The notes under the pieces are model-generated. The model made no database searches. It was not told the origin of the DNA and was given only the letters and a program-made list of their open reading frames with translations. The position numbers and the translations under genes are program-made. Of a DNA stretch of 34,568 bases, positions 17,301-24,488 are shown in pieces. Position 1 is the first letter of the stretch. Every line of letters starts with the position of its first letter. Source of the stretch: DASTPP01 sp035762175 (GTDB taxonomy: Bacteria > Myxococcota_A > Polyangia > Polyangiales > Polyangiaceae); assembly GCA_035762175.1 (NCBI GenBank), contig DASTPP010000151.1, positions 1 to 34,568 on the forward strand, given 5' to 3'.

Positions 17301-18304
17301 CGCACGCGCTGCGGAGGGCGCTCGGGGCGGCGGGGGTCGCGGTGCTGCCGCCGCCCGAGCTGGCGCGCTACCTGTCGGAGACGCCCGCGGGGCTGCCGCC
17401 GACGGCGATGGTCGAGCCGACCAACGCGTGCAACCTGCGCTGCCCGACCTGCCCGACCGGCGCGGGCAAGATCGCGCCGAAGCCCGCGATGCGGCTCGGG
17501 CGCTTCCGGCAGGCGCTCGCGGGGCTGGGGCCGGGGCTGCGCAACCTCGCCCTGTGGAACTACGGCGAGCCCCTGCTCAACCCCGACCTGTGCGCCATGA
17601 TCGCGGCGGCGAAGGCCGCGGGCGTCGGCGTGGTCAAGGTCTCGACCAACGCCCACTTTCTCGACGAGCGGCGGGCCGACGCGCTGCTCGCGTCGGGCCT
17701 CGACGTGCTCATCGTCAGCCTCGACGGGGCGAGCCAGGCGACCTACGAGGCCTTCCGGCGGGGGGGCGACTTCGGGCGGGCGGCGGGCATGATCGCGCGG
17801 CTCTGCGCCGAGAAGCGGCGGCGGGGCCTCGAGAAGCCGCGGGTCGAGCTGCAATTCATCGTCATGCGGCACAACGAGCACGAGATCGACGAGGTGCGCG
17901 GGCTCGCCGCCGCGTGGGGCGTCGACCGGCTGCGCCTGAAGACGGTGGGCGCCGACGACGCGGCGAACCGCGCGCTCGTGCCAACCTCGCGCCTGCTCTC
18001 GCGCTACGACGCCGAGGGCCGGCACCGCGCCGAGCACCCCTTCTGCACGATGGCGTGGGACCACGCGGTCATCAACGTCGACGGCGCGGTGACGCCCTGC
18101 TGCTACCTGCGGCCCGACATGGGCGACGAGTTCGTGATGGGCAACGCGTTCGAGACGCCCTTCGTCGAGATCTGGCGGGGGCCGAAGTACCGGGCCTTCC
18201 GGGCGGCGATGCTGGCGGGCAGGCGCGCGATGCCGGTCTGCGGCACGTGCCGCGGGGGCACGCACGATCTGCTCGCCGCGGTCGAAGAGGTTCGGGCGCC
18301 GTGA
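14390..18304 (+). CDS. Three-domain fusion: MurG-like GT + GT4 + radical SAM/SPASM
   Basis: 1304 residues, one uninterrupted frame. Domain 1 (about 1-400): VRVAFHAINGVGLGHLAR with His15, and LTQAGYNTVAEL near 310, a MurG-like GT. Domain 2 (about 407-795): RVAFVAHDFAPKLGGMETVAREL, LLYGGVDAERFRPG, TVSRLAPRKGH, and EGFGIALLE near 702, a GT4 transferase. A helical Ala/Arg-rich linker and an unassigned region of about 190 residues follow. Domain 3 (about 1005-1304): radical SAM with CNLRCPTC (Cys1014, 1018, 1021) for a 4Fe-4S cluster and a SPASM tail with Cys1219, CC at 1237-1238, Cys1284 and Cys1287. The GTG start overlaps the previous stop and the TGA overlaps the next GTG. A 42-residue in-frame insertion (about 174-215) comes from a palindromic element. 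Probably modifies a glycan or glycosylated product; substrate unknown. Confidence 0.92.
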   Translation: MRVAFHAINGVGLGHLARAACLAREALALVPGARVLVVTNAGDVGLLEREGLDYVRLPPRADEPHADPGRARRALFGPLERAALAAVYETFRPDVAAFDTHAPAWLVERAAGLGARTVLVLRELRAAALVAFWGSREAAGFDRIVVPHERGEVELGEVPGDLPIVWVGPVVRMARSGGPSALPSGHPKLAPLAGGSDSGAPALRGAPTGPPSAPMDRVGDEGAVGDRAPFVVALAGGGGQPVDARRFVRAVADAHWLVRGRVPSLRTLLVTGPYGRPPPGVEGFEGLEVVRASDRVGELLAGATVALTQAGYNTVAELSALGVPAVLVPGARKAEDQGARARRLAARGAAVVARPEARSIADALEGLLLRPGALEAMRAAHAANPLRPKNREAAEALLRPAWRPAGPPRRVAFVAHDFAPKLGGMETVARELARGVRALGVEPVVYTTRGLERPEAPGLGAENVRPIFRPVGSPPRIDLWGDLVRLVAALLRDPPDVVHLCHAGLAPWVRPLRAALPCAVTCHAHGNDLLAPWVHHGGGAAAYGRALGRGLGAADAVFAVSRFTRSLLEARGLGPGRARLLYGGVDAERFRPGPPDPGLGARLGIAPGDEVLLTVSRLAPRKGHRVAIAALARLAPARPRLVYAFTGEGPRVDELRAEARALGVEGRLRPLGALPEAELPGVYRLARAFVLLSEGDERDVEGFGIALLEAAASGLPAVVARSGGMVEAVDEGRTGLVVPPGDAEAAAEAIAALVGDGARAAAMGAEARRRAEASFAWAAAARGLVGAWAEALAAPRRARRATGLAAAIGRGGGSEGGRGQVVREALASARDGAALARLARAEAYAERGARARREASFRRSAERGRVPAIRATGEGYWLLPEALEAGEAAGVRPEVEVKLRRFLEPGFLAALPRVSAVSLVHAVPSPGAGELAERVRARAEAFGGAVRSLRLFLSPAAQADPALALSALPEAHALRRALGAAGVAVLPPPELARYLSETPAGLPPTAMVEPTNACNLRCPTCPTGAGKIAPKPAMRLGRFRQALAGLGPGLRNLALWNYGEPLLNPDLCAMIAAAKAAGVGVVKVSTNAHFLDERRADALLASGLDVLIVSLDGASQATYEAFRRGGDFGRAAGMIARLCAEKRRRGLEKPRVELQFIVMRHNEHEIDEVRGLAAAWGVDRLRLKTVGADDAANRALVPTSRLLSRYDAEGRHRAEHPFCTMAWDHAVINVDGAVTPCCYLRPDMGDEFVMGNAFETPFVEIWRGPKYRAFRAAMLAGRRAMPVCGTCRGGTHDLLAAVEEVRAP
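14908..15030. mobile_element. MITE-like palindromic element inserted in frame in the fusion gene
   Basis: Perfect 31-bp inverted repeats at 14908-14938 and 15000-15030 enclose 61 nt that contain a further 7-bp hairpin near 14958-14975. GAT (or GATGG) at 14905 is repeated directly at 15031, as expected of a target duplication. The net gain is 126 bp, 42 codons, and the frame is kept: both copies encode Met in the same register (Met173 and Met215). The encoded Gly/Ser/Pro-rich peptide interrupts the linker between the two lobes of the first GT domain (VVRM ... MDRVGDEG), where such a loop could be tolerated. There is no transposase; it would be a non-autonomous element. Confidence 0.8.
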
Positions 18305-19653
18305 GCGAGTCGGTCGCGCTCTTCGAGGGGGGCACGCCCGAGGGGCCGGGCGAGGCGCTCGGGGCCTACCGCGCGGCGATCTCGCGGCTCGGGCCGGGCT
18401 CAGCGCTACGCTTTCACGTCGACCCGGCGAACCTCGGGCTGCTCTCGCGCGCGGCCCGCGAGGCGCCGGCGGCGGGGGCGGGGCCGGTCGAGGTGGTGCT
18501 GCGGGCGCGCGACCTCGCCTTCGACCGGACCGAGGTCGAGGCCGAGGGCGCGCTCGCGCCGGCCCTGCGCCGGCTCGTCGACGGGGCCCCGCCCGGGCGC
18601 GCGCCCGCCCTGCGCCTGAGCAACGGGCGGCGCTACGCGCTGCCGCCGCCCGCGCTCGACGTCTCGACCAACGATCTCTGCGGGCTGCGCTGCGTGATGT
18701 GCAACAACCGCGCGCCCCGCCGCGACCCGCTGACGATGCGGGCCGAGCACGTGCGCGCGCTGCTCGCCGAGGCGGCCGCGTGGGGCGTGCGGCGCGTCGC
18801 GCTGACGGGCGCGGGCGAGCCCTTCCGCGATCCGAACATGCTCGCGCACGTGCGCTACGCCAACGGGCTCGGGCACCTCGTCACGATCACGACCAACGGC
18901 TTCCCGCTCTCGGAGGCGGTCGCCGAAGAGCTCGGCGCGGCGACCGCGTCGGTGTCGGTGTCGATTCACGGCGCGCGCGACGAGACGCACGACCGCATCG
19001 CGGGGGTGCCGACGGCGGCCGAGCACGCCTGGCGCGCCGTCAGGCGGCTCGTCGCCGCGCGCGAGCGGGGCGGCGGGCGGGGCAAGAGCAAGCTCTCGGC
19101 GCAGGTGTCGGCCGTCGTGCAGCAGGGCAACCTCGGCGAGATCGCCGACCTGGTGCGCCGCGCGCGCGACGAGGGCTGCGACGGCGTCAACCTGCAGCCG
19201 GTCAACGTGCAGCACGGCGCCTTCCGGGGCGACGCGATCGTGCGCCGCGACGACCTCGTCGCCGCCTCGCGCCTCTTGCCCGGGGCCGATCGGGCCCGCG
19301 AGCTCGACGCGCTCTTCGACGAGCTCGCCGGCCTGCGCCGCGAGTTCGGCCCCTTCGTGCACGCCGACGAGGCGCGGCTCGGGCTCTTGCGGGCGTACTT
19401 CCGCGACTCGTCGAAGGCGGCGCTCGGCGTCGGCTGCCGGGTCGGCGACCGCTTCCTCGCCGTCGACCACCGCGGCCGCATCAAGCCCTGCTACCGCCTG
19501 CCCTGGTCGCTCGGCGACGCGCGCGAGCTGCCCCCCCGCCTCGTGTGGAACTCGCGCGCCTACGAGCGCGTGCGCCGGCAGGTCGACGCCTGCCCGCTCA
19601 CCTGCCTGAACAACTGCTTCTTCCGCGGCGACCGGCCGGGGGCGGGCGCGTGA
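18301..19653 (+). CDS. Radical SAM protein with SPASM/twitch-like C-terminus
   Basis: 450 residues. Residues 1-115 are an N-terminal domain I cannot assign. The radical SAM core starts at about 120 with CGLRCVMC (Cys127, 131, 134) for the 4Fe-4S cluster that splits S-adenosylmethionine; TGAGEPF is the GGE-like SAM-binding strand, and TITTNGFPLS and VSVSIHGARDETHD are typical core strands. The C-terminus has GCRVGDRFLAVDHRGRIKPCYRLPW and CPLTCLNNCFF, a set of cysteines that fits an auxiliary cluster. The GTG start overlaps the fusion gene's stop (GTGA) and its own stop overlaps the next start. It is probably a second radical step on the same substrate as the fusion protein, or its partner; the reaction is unknown. 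Confidence 0.92.
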   Translation: MSESVALFEGGTPEGPGEALGAYRAAISRLGPGSALRFHVDPANLGLLSRAAREAPAAGAGPVEVVLRARDLAFDRTEVEAEGALAPALRRLVDGAPPGRAPALRLSNGRRYALPPPALDVSTNDLCGLRCVMCNNRAPRRDPLTMRAEHVRALLAEAAAWGVRRVALTGAGEPFRDPNMLAHVRYANGLGHLVTITTNGFPLSEAVAEELGAATASVSVSIHGARDETHDRIAGVPTAAEHAWRAVRRLVAARERGGGRGKSKLSAQVSAVVQQGNLGEIADLVRRARDEGCDGVNLQPVNVQHGAFRGDAIVRRDDLVAASRLLPGADRARELDALFDELAGLRREFGPFVHADEARLGLLRAYFRDSSKAALGVGCRVGDRFLAVDHRGRIKPCYRLPWSLGDARELPPRLVWNSRAYERVRRQVDACPLTCLNNCFFRGDRPGAGA

Positions 19654-20204
19654 GCCCCTCGGTGCTCGTGACGGGCTCGCTCGCGCGGGCCGGGCGGCGG
19701 GCGGCGCGCCGCCCCGGCGATCTCGTCGTCTGGGTCGGCTCGGGGCGCCCGCCCGGGCCGGCCGAGTTCGCCGCGATCGACGTGCGCGTCGCGCGCGGCG
19801 CGCTCGGGCCGCGGCTGCGCCGGGCGCTCCGCTCGGCGCTCGCCCCGCACCAAGGCCCCGCCCCGCCCCCGCCCGCGCGCCGGCTCGTGGCGGGCTCGCG
19901 GCGCGCGCTCGCGCGCCGGGCGGGCGAGGCGGCCGGCGCGCTCGTCGTCGTGCGCGTGACGGCCCGCAACGCGCGCCACCTCGCGGCCCTCGTCGGCGCC
20001 GCCCGCGACGCCGGGTGCGCCGCCGTGCAGCTCGTCTGGGACGGCCGGAGCCCGCCGCCCGAGCTCGCCGAGGCCGGGGTCTTCGCCGCGCTCGAGGCGG
20101 CCCGCGCGGCGCCCGGGCGCGCCCCCGTCGTGCTGACGCCGAGCGGCCGCGCGACGGCGGCGCTCGGCCTCGCCCTCGCCGCCCGCGGCGGAGGCCCGCG
20201 ATGA
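19650..20204 (+). CDS. Unrecognised 184-residue protein of the radical SAM operon
   Basis: 184 residues, no family recognised. The sequence alternates hydrophobic strands and Ala/Arg-rich helices (LVVWVGSG ... GALVVVRVTARNARHLAALVGAARDAGCAAVQLVWDG ... APVVLTPSGRATAALGLAL), which suggests an alpha/beta fold such as half of a TIM barrel or a small Rossmann-like domain. It has two cysteine-poor halves and no cluster-binding motif. The GTG start overlaps the preceding stop (GTGA) and its stop overlaps the next ATG (ATGA). The tight coupling argues that it is real and works with the flanking proteins, perhaps as an accessory subunit of the radical SAM enzyme. Confidence 0.8.
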   Translation: MSPSVLVTGSLARAGRRAARRPGDLVVWVGSGRPPGPAEFAAIDVRVARGALGPRLRRALRSALAPHQGPAPPPPARRLVAGSRRALARRAGEAAGALVVVRVTARNARHLAALVGAARDAGCAAVQLVWDGRSPPPELAEAGVFAALEAARAAPGRAPVVLTPSGRATAALGLALAARGGGPR

Positions 20205-21589
20205 TGAAGACCGGACGCGCCTACCAGATGATGCTCGCCCTCGCCCGCGGCGCGCTCGACGGCGACGCGCGCGAGCTCGGCGAGCTCGAGAAGCAGGGCC
20301 TCGTGGTCTGCCTCGACGGCCCCTCGCTCGAGGCGCTCGGCCGCTACGAGGGGCTCTCGTCGCGCTACCCCGCCCCCTTCGAGGGCCGCCCCCCGCTCTC
20401 GGCCGACGCCCTCGGCGCCCTCGTCGCCGAGCTCGACCAGCGCTTGCGCAGCGACTGGCACCGGCAGTGGGCGTCGCGCGCCACGCTCGCGCTCGAAGAA
20501 GACGACCGCGTCTGGGCGAAGCGCCTGCGCGGCCTGCTGAGCCTGCCGCGCTCGGCCGAGCGGCTGGCCCTGGCCGCGCGAACGCGGGCGGGCGTCGCCT
20601 CGCCGCCCGCCGGCCGCCCGGACCTCGGCCCGCGGCTCTACGCCCTCTCGGCCGACGGCGCCGAGGCGCTCGCGGCCCTCGCCCCCCGCCTCGCGCGCTA
20701 CGGGCCGCACGAGATCGGGGCCTTTCTCAAGGCCTTTCGCAAGGCGCGCGCGAAGACGCACGCCTTCGCCGGCCAGGTCGCGGCGCTGCGCAAGGCCGTG
20801 GGGTCGGTGCCCAAGGGGCGCGAGCACGTGCTCGCGAGCCTGCTCAAGGTCGACGCGCGCCCCGAGCACCTCGGCAACGCCTTCGGCCGCGCGCTCGGCG
20901 CCGCGCGCGCCCTCGAGCGGCAAGACCCGGGGGGCAAGACCGCGCCGCACACGGCCGCGCTCGTCGTGCGCCGGGCCGCGGAGGGGGGCAGCTTCGACCT
21001 CGACCGGGCGGCTCGCTCGCTCGCGCACGCCCGCGCCTTGCTCTTGCAGGCGGGCTGCCACGACACGCCGGCCGTGCGGGCCTCGGCCAAGGCGCTTTTG
21101 GCCTTCGAGCCGCTCGAGGCGGGCGTCGCCCGCTTCGTCGAGCTGAAGCGCACGATGCGTCAGGCCGGCGTCGCCGGCGACCTGGTCTACAAGTTCATCG
21201 TCCGGCTGATGCCCGCCCGGGGCACGCCCGCCGAGTTGGTCCGGCGCGCCCTCGCCCTCGCGGCCGCCCCGCCCCAGACCGCCCGGCGCCACGTGCTGCG
21301 CGCCGGGCCCATCGACGAGGTGTCGGCGGCCCTCGCCGCCGCCGCCCCCAGCGACGCCGACGCCGTGGCGCTCGCGCGGCGCTTTTACGACATCGAGCAG
21401 GCCTTCGCCCAGAGCCGCCTGCCGGCCGCCCTCGCCACGGCGCTCGCCCTCTCGTGCTTCGGCTGCCCCGGCTCGCCCCACGAGGTCGTCGCCACCGTCT
21501 TCGACCTCGCGCGCTCGGTCGCGGGCCCGCAGCCCGACCACGAGGCGCTCTCGGTCGCCGCCTCGTTCGCCAAGCGCTTCGCCTACTGA
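20201..21589 (+). CDS. Unrecognised 462-residue helical protein, last gene of the operon
   Basis: 462 residues, no family recognised. Almost wholly helical and Ala/Leu/Arg-rich, with regular helix pairs (HEIGAFLKAFRKARAKTHAFAGQVAALRKAV, HVLASLLKVDARPEHLGNAFGRALGAARAL, ARRFYDIEQAFAQSRLPAALATALAL), which may be a solenoid of helical repeats. No signal peptide or membrane helix; likely cytoplasmic. Two ATG codons stand in tandem at 20201 and 20204; the first overlaps the previous stop (ATGA). The stop overlaps the 3' end of the convergent kinase gene by 7 bp. A helical solenoid at the end of a GT/radical SAM operon could be a scaffold or substrate-recognition subunit; this is a guess from fold only. 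Confidence 0.83.
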   Translation: MMKTGRAYQMMLALARGALDGDARELGELEKQGLVVCLDGPSLEALGRYEGLSSRYPAPFEGRPPLSADALGALVAELDQRLRSDWHRQWASRATLALEEDDRVWAKRLRGLLSLPRSAERLALAARTRAGVASPPAGRPDLGPRLYALSADGAEALAALAPRLARYGPHEIGAFLKAFRKARAKTHAFAGQVAALRKAVGSVPKGREHVLASLLKVDARPEHLGNAFGRALGAARALERQDPGGKTAPHTAALVVRRAAEGGSFDLDRAARSLAHARALLLQAGCHDTPAVRASAKALLAFEPLEAGVARFVELKRTMRQAGVAGDLVYKFIVRLMPARGTPAELVRRALALAAAPPQTARRHVLRAGPIDEVSAALAAAAPSDADAVALARRFYDIEQAFAQSRLPAALATALALSCFGCPGSPHEVVATVFDLARSVAGPQPDHEALSVAASFAKRFAY

Positions 21590-24435
21590 GCGGGCGGGGC
21601 GGCGAGCCCCTCGACCAGAAAGAGCCGCGAGCGGACCTCGTGCGGGCTGTACGCGTACGACTTGCCGTCGGGCGCCATGGCGAGCGCGAACACCGAGGCG
21701 ACGCCGGCGTACCCCTCGAGCCTCGGCCCCGGGTGGGGCGAGGCGCGCCCGGTCGCGAGGTCGACGCGCACGATGCGCACGGGCATCGCCCGCGTGCGCA
21801 GGTAGGCGCTGCCGCCGTCCGAGCCCCAGACGAGCGCGGTCGTGCCGGCGAAGGCGCCCGGCACCTCGCCGGCGGGGCGACCGCTCTCGGCCTCGAAGAG
21901 GCGCAGGCGGCCAGCCTCGTCGACCGCGAGCAAGCGCGCGCCGTCGGGCGAGATCACGGCGGCGGGGCAGAAGCCCTCGGGCGTCAGCGGCCGGGGCCGC
22001 TCGGCGTCGACGTCTTGCAGCCAGAGGCGCGGCGGCCGGCCCGCCTCGGCCCCCGCGATGAGCACGCGCCGGCCGTCGGGGAACCACCGCGCCCACTGGT
22101 ACGCCGCGAGGCCGCCGCGGCCGAGGGCCCGCTCTTGCCCGGCCCCCGTCGGCAGCACGACCAGCGCGGGCGGCGCCCCGTAGCGCAGCGCGAGCACCTT
22201 CGCGCCGTCCGCCGAGATCGAGACGGGCCAGCCCTCGCCGAGCCGCACCGGCAGGCCTTCGCCGAGCCGCCGCAGGTACGTGCCGTAGCTCGCCCCCTCG
22301 CCGGCGCCGACCTCCGCGAAGACGACCGACCCGCCGTCGGCCGCGACGTCGCCGAGGTACGAGCCCTCCGTCCACGTGAGCTCGCGCTCGGGCGCGTCGC
22401 CCGCGGCCCCGTAGAGCAGGCGAACGCGCGACAGATCGCTGACGACGAGCGCCCGGCCGTCGGCGGCCACGTCGTGCGGAATCAGGCGCCCGGGCGCCCG
22501 GTCGACGAGCCGCTCGCGGCCGTCGAGCCCGAGCGCGTAGATGGCGTTCTCGCCGTCCTCGCGCGAGCCGCCGAACCAGAGCTCGGCGCCGCCCGGCGCC
22601 CACGCCACGCCCTCGAGGCTGACCCAGCCCTCGCTCGCGACGACGCGCCGGCCCTCGCGGTCGAGCACCAAAATCGAGCCGCGATCGTCTTGGGGGTTGG
22701 GGTGCTCGAGGAAGGCCACGAGCCCGCCCCCCGGCGCGACGCGCACGTGGCTGAGCCAGCCGCCGCTCTCGTAGAGCGCCCGGCCGAGCGGGTACTCGAG
22801 GCGGTAGCGCCCGCCCGCCTCGCGCAGGGCGGCGAGCGCGTCGCCCTCGGGCGCCCAGTCGGCGTCCTGCACGTCGTCGAGCAGGGGGCGGGGCGGGCCG
22901 CCGTGCAGCGGCACGCGCGCGAGCGTGCCCGAGCTGTTGGCGCCCTCGAGGAAGTGGCGGCCGAGCGCGACGGCCATCTCGCCCCGCTTCGAAATCGATA
23001 GCACATCGGCCCCGAGGCCGAGCGGCCGCGGGTCGGCCCGCTCGGTGCGGGTGGCGAAGAGCTCGACGGGCCGGCCGCCCCAGGACGCGCCGTACACCAC
23101 GGTGTGCGCGTCGGGCGAGAAGCGCGCGGTGAGCACGAAGCCGTCGCCGACGCTCAGCGGGCGGTACGCGGGGGGCGGGGCGGGGCGGGGGCGCCCCTTG
23201 GCGGCCAGGCCGGCGGCGAACGCGAGCGAGCACGCGGCGGCGACGAGGAGCGCGGCGGCGCCGGCGCGACGCGCCCCCCGCCGGCCGCGCGGGGCGGGCG
23301 CGGCTGCCGGCGCCGGGGCGCCGGGCGGCGCGACGGGCGAGACGACGGTCCGTGCCGACCCCGAGGGCGCCGAGGCGGGCGCGGCTGCCGGCTCCGGGGC
23401 GCCGCGCGGCGCCGGGGCGGGGGGCGCCGAGGGGGCGGCGGGCGCGACGCGGCCGGCCAGCCACTCGAGGTGGAAGGCGAGGTCGAGCGCCGACTGGTAG
23501 CGCGCGGCGGGGTCTTTCGCGAGGCAGCGGGCGACGAGGGGCCAGGCCTCGCCCGGGAGCGAGGGCGGCTCGTCGTGCAGCGCGGCGTGCATTCGATCGA
23601 CGGCGCCGGCGCCCCCGAAGGCCGGCCGGCCCGAGAGCATCTCGTAGAGCAGGGCGCCGAGGGCGAAGACGTCGGCGCGGTGGTCGACGGGCCCGCCGCG
23701 CACCTGCTCGGGCGCCATGTAGCCGGCCGAGCCGAGGACCGCGCCCGGCTCGGTGCCCGAGGCCTCGGGCGAGGCGTCGAGCAGCTTGGCCAGGCCGAAG
23801 TCGACGATCTTCAGCTCGTCGCCCGGGCCGACCAGCACGTTCTCGGGCTTGACGTCGCGGTGCACAACGCCGGCGCCGTGCGCGGCCGCGAGCCCGCGCG
23901 CGAGCTGCCGCGCGAAGCCGAGCGCGCGCCCGGGCGCGAGCGGCCCGCGCCGCAAGAGGGCCCGCAGCGTCTCGCCCGGGGCCCACTCGCTCACGACGCA
24001 GAGGCGCCGCCCCTCGGCCACGACGTCGTAGACGGTGACGAGGTTCGGGTGCCGGAGCGCGGCCGCCGCGCGCCCCTCGCGCAGAAAGCGCGCGAGGCGC
24101 CGGGGGTCGGACGCGAAGCGGGGCGGCAGCACCTTCAGGGCCACCTCGCGCCCGAGCCGCGCGTCGCGGGCGCGGTAGACCTCGCCCATCGCCCCGGCCC
24201 CCGCGAGCGCCACCACCTCGTAGCGGCCGAGCGCCTCGCCCGGGGCGAGCGCCGGCGCGAAGCCCGCCCCGGCGCCTAGCTTGCCCTCGGCGTGCCAGGC
24301 CTCGGCGAGCGTCGCGACGAGCGCGGCGCAAGCCCCGCACGAGGCGACGTGCGCCTCGACCTCGCCCCGCCGGCCCGGCGCGAGGCGCCCCTCGACGAAG
24401 TCGAGCATCGCCTCTTCGCCCGGACACGCGCCCAC
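21583..24435 (-). CDS. Zinc-finger / Ser-Thr kinase / TolB-propeller membrane protein
   Basis: 950 residues. The first 40 residues hold an anti-sigma-type zinc finger (Cys4, His29, Cys33, Cys36). A complete Hanks kinase follows (about 71-330): Gly loop AGAGAMGEVY, VALK Lys101, HRDVKPEN with Asp194, DFG at 212-214, APE at 241-243. A Pro/Ala linker leads to a transmembrane helix (about 391-411), then a periplasmic TolB/PD40-like beta-propeller (about 425-950) with repeated D.R.VL..G.....LW-type blades. It would link an outside signal to cytoplasmic phosphorylation and, through the zinc finger, to a sigma factor. The GTG start is used because Cys4 precedes the only nearby ATG; no ribosome site is visible. 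The neighbouring sigma factor at 25612-26502 is the obvious candidate partner. Confidence 0.93.
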   Translation of the reverse strand: MGACPGEEAMLDFVEGRLAPGRRGEVEAHVASCGACAALVATLAEAWHAEGKLGAGAGFAPALAPGEALGRYEVVALAGAGAMGEVYRARDARLGREVALKVLPPRFASDPRRLARFLREGRAAAALRHPNLVTVYDVVAEGRRLCVVSEWAPGETLRALLRRGPLAPGRALGFARQLARGLAAAHGAGVVHRDVKPENVLVGPGDELKIVDFGLAKLLDASPEASGTEPGAVLGSAGYMAPEQVRGGPVDHRADVFALGALLYEMLSGRPAFGGAGAVDRMHAALHDEPPSLPGEAWPLVARCLAKDPAARYQSALDLAFHLEWLAGRVAPAAPSAPPAPAPRGAPEPAAAPASAPSGSARTVVSPVAPPGAPAPAAAPAPRGRRGARRAGAAALLVAAACSLAFAAGLAAKGRPRPAPPPAYRPLSVGDGFVLTARFSPDAHTVVYGASWGGRPVELFATRTERADPRPLGLGADVLSISKRGEMAVALGRHFLEGANSSGTLARVPLHGGPPRPLLDDVQDADWAPEGDALAALREAGGRYRLEYPLGRALYESGGWLSHVRVAPGGGLVAFLEHPNPQDDRGSILVLDREGRRVVASEGWVSLEGVAWAPGGAELWFGGSREDGENAIYALGLDGRERLVDRAPGRLIPHDVAADGRALVVSDLSRVRLLYGAAGDAPERELTWTEGSYLGDVAADGGSVVFAEVGAGEGASYGTYLRRLGEGLPVRLGEGWPVSISADGAKVLALRYGAPPALVVLPTGAGQERALGRGGLAAYQWARWFPDGRRVLIAGAEAGRPPRLWLQDVDAERPRPLTPEGFCPAAVISPDGARLLAVDEAGRLRLFEAESGRPAGEVPGAFAGTTALVWGSDGGSAYLRTRAMPVRIVRVDLATGRASPHPGPRLEGYAGVASVFALAMAPDGKSYAYSPHEVRSRLFLVEGLAAPPAQ

Positions 24436-24442
24436 GGCCGCG

Positions 24443-24448
24443 AGTATA
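24443..24448 (-). promoter_or_regulatory. -10 element placing the kinase start at +1 (candidate leaderless mRNA)
   Basis: TATACT on the minus strand lies 7 nt before the GTG at 24435, so transcription would begin at or next to the initiation codon. No ribosome-binding sequence is present, in line with leaderless translation. No good -35 hexamer is seen 16-18 nt farther upstream, so an alternative sigma factor or activator may be used. Confidence 0.35.
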
Positions 24449-24451
24449 CGC

Positions 24452-24471
24452 CCCGCGCGCCCGGGCGCGGG
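24452..24471 (-). terminator. Hairpin between SMP-30-like gene and kinase gene
   Basis: A 7-bp GC stem (24452-24458 with 24465-24471) and 6-nt loop lies 18 nt beyond the stop of the minus-strand gene at 24489. It lacks a U-tract. It may attenuate read-through into the kinase gene. Confidence 0.35.
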
Positions 24472-24488
24472 CCCCGCCGTCGGAGGCC

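Noticed and set aside
14975..18265. 1096-codon minus-strand open frame
   Set aside because: Antisense of the fusion gene; highly basic His/Arg/Pro-rich sequence with no domain and no start site.
15592..19653. Alternative 1353-codon frame overlapping the fusion and second radical SAM gene
   Set aside because: Only its last third (18301-19653) carries family motifs; the earlier part is an off-frame reading of the fusion gene.
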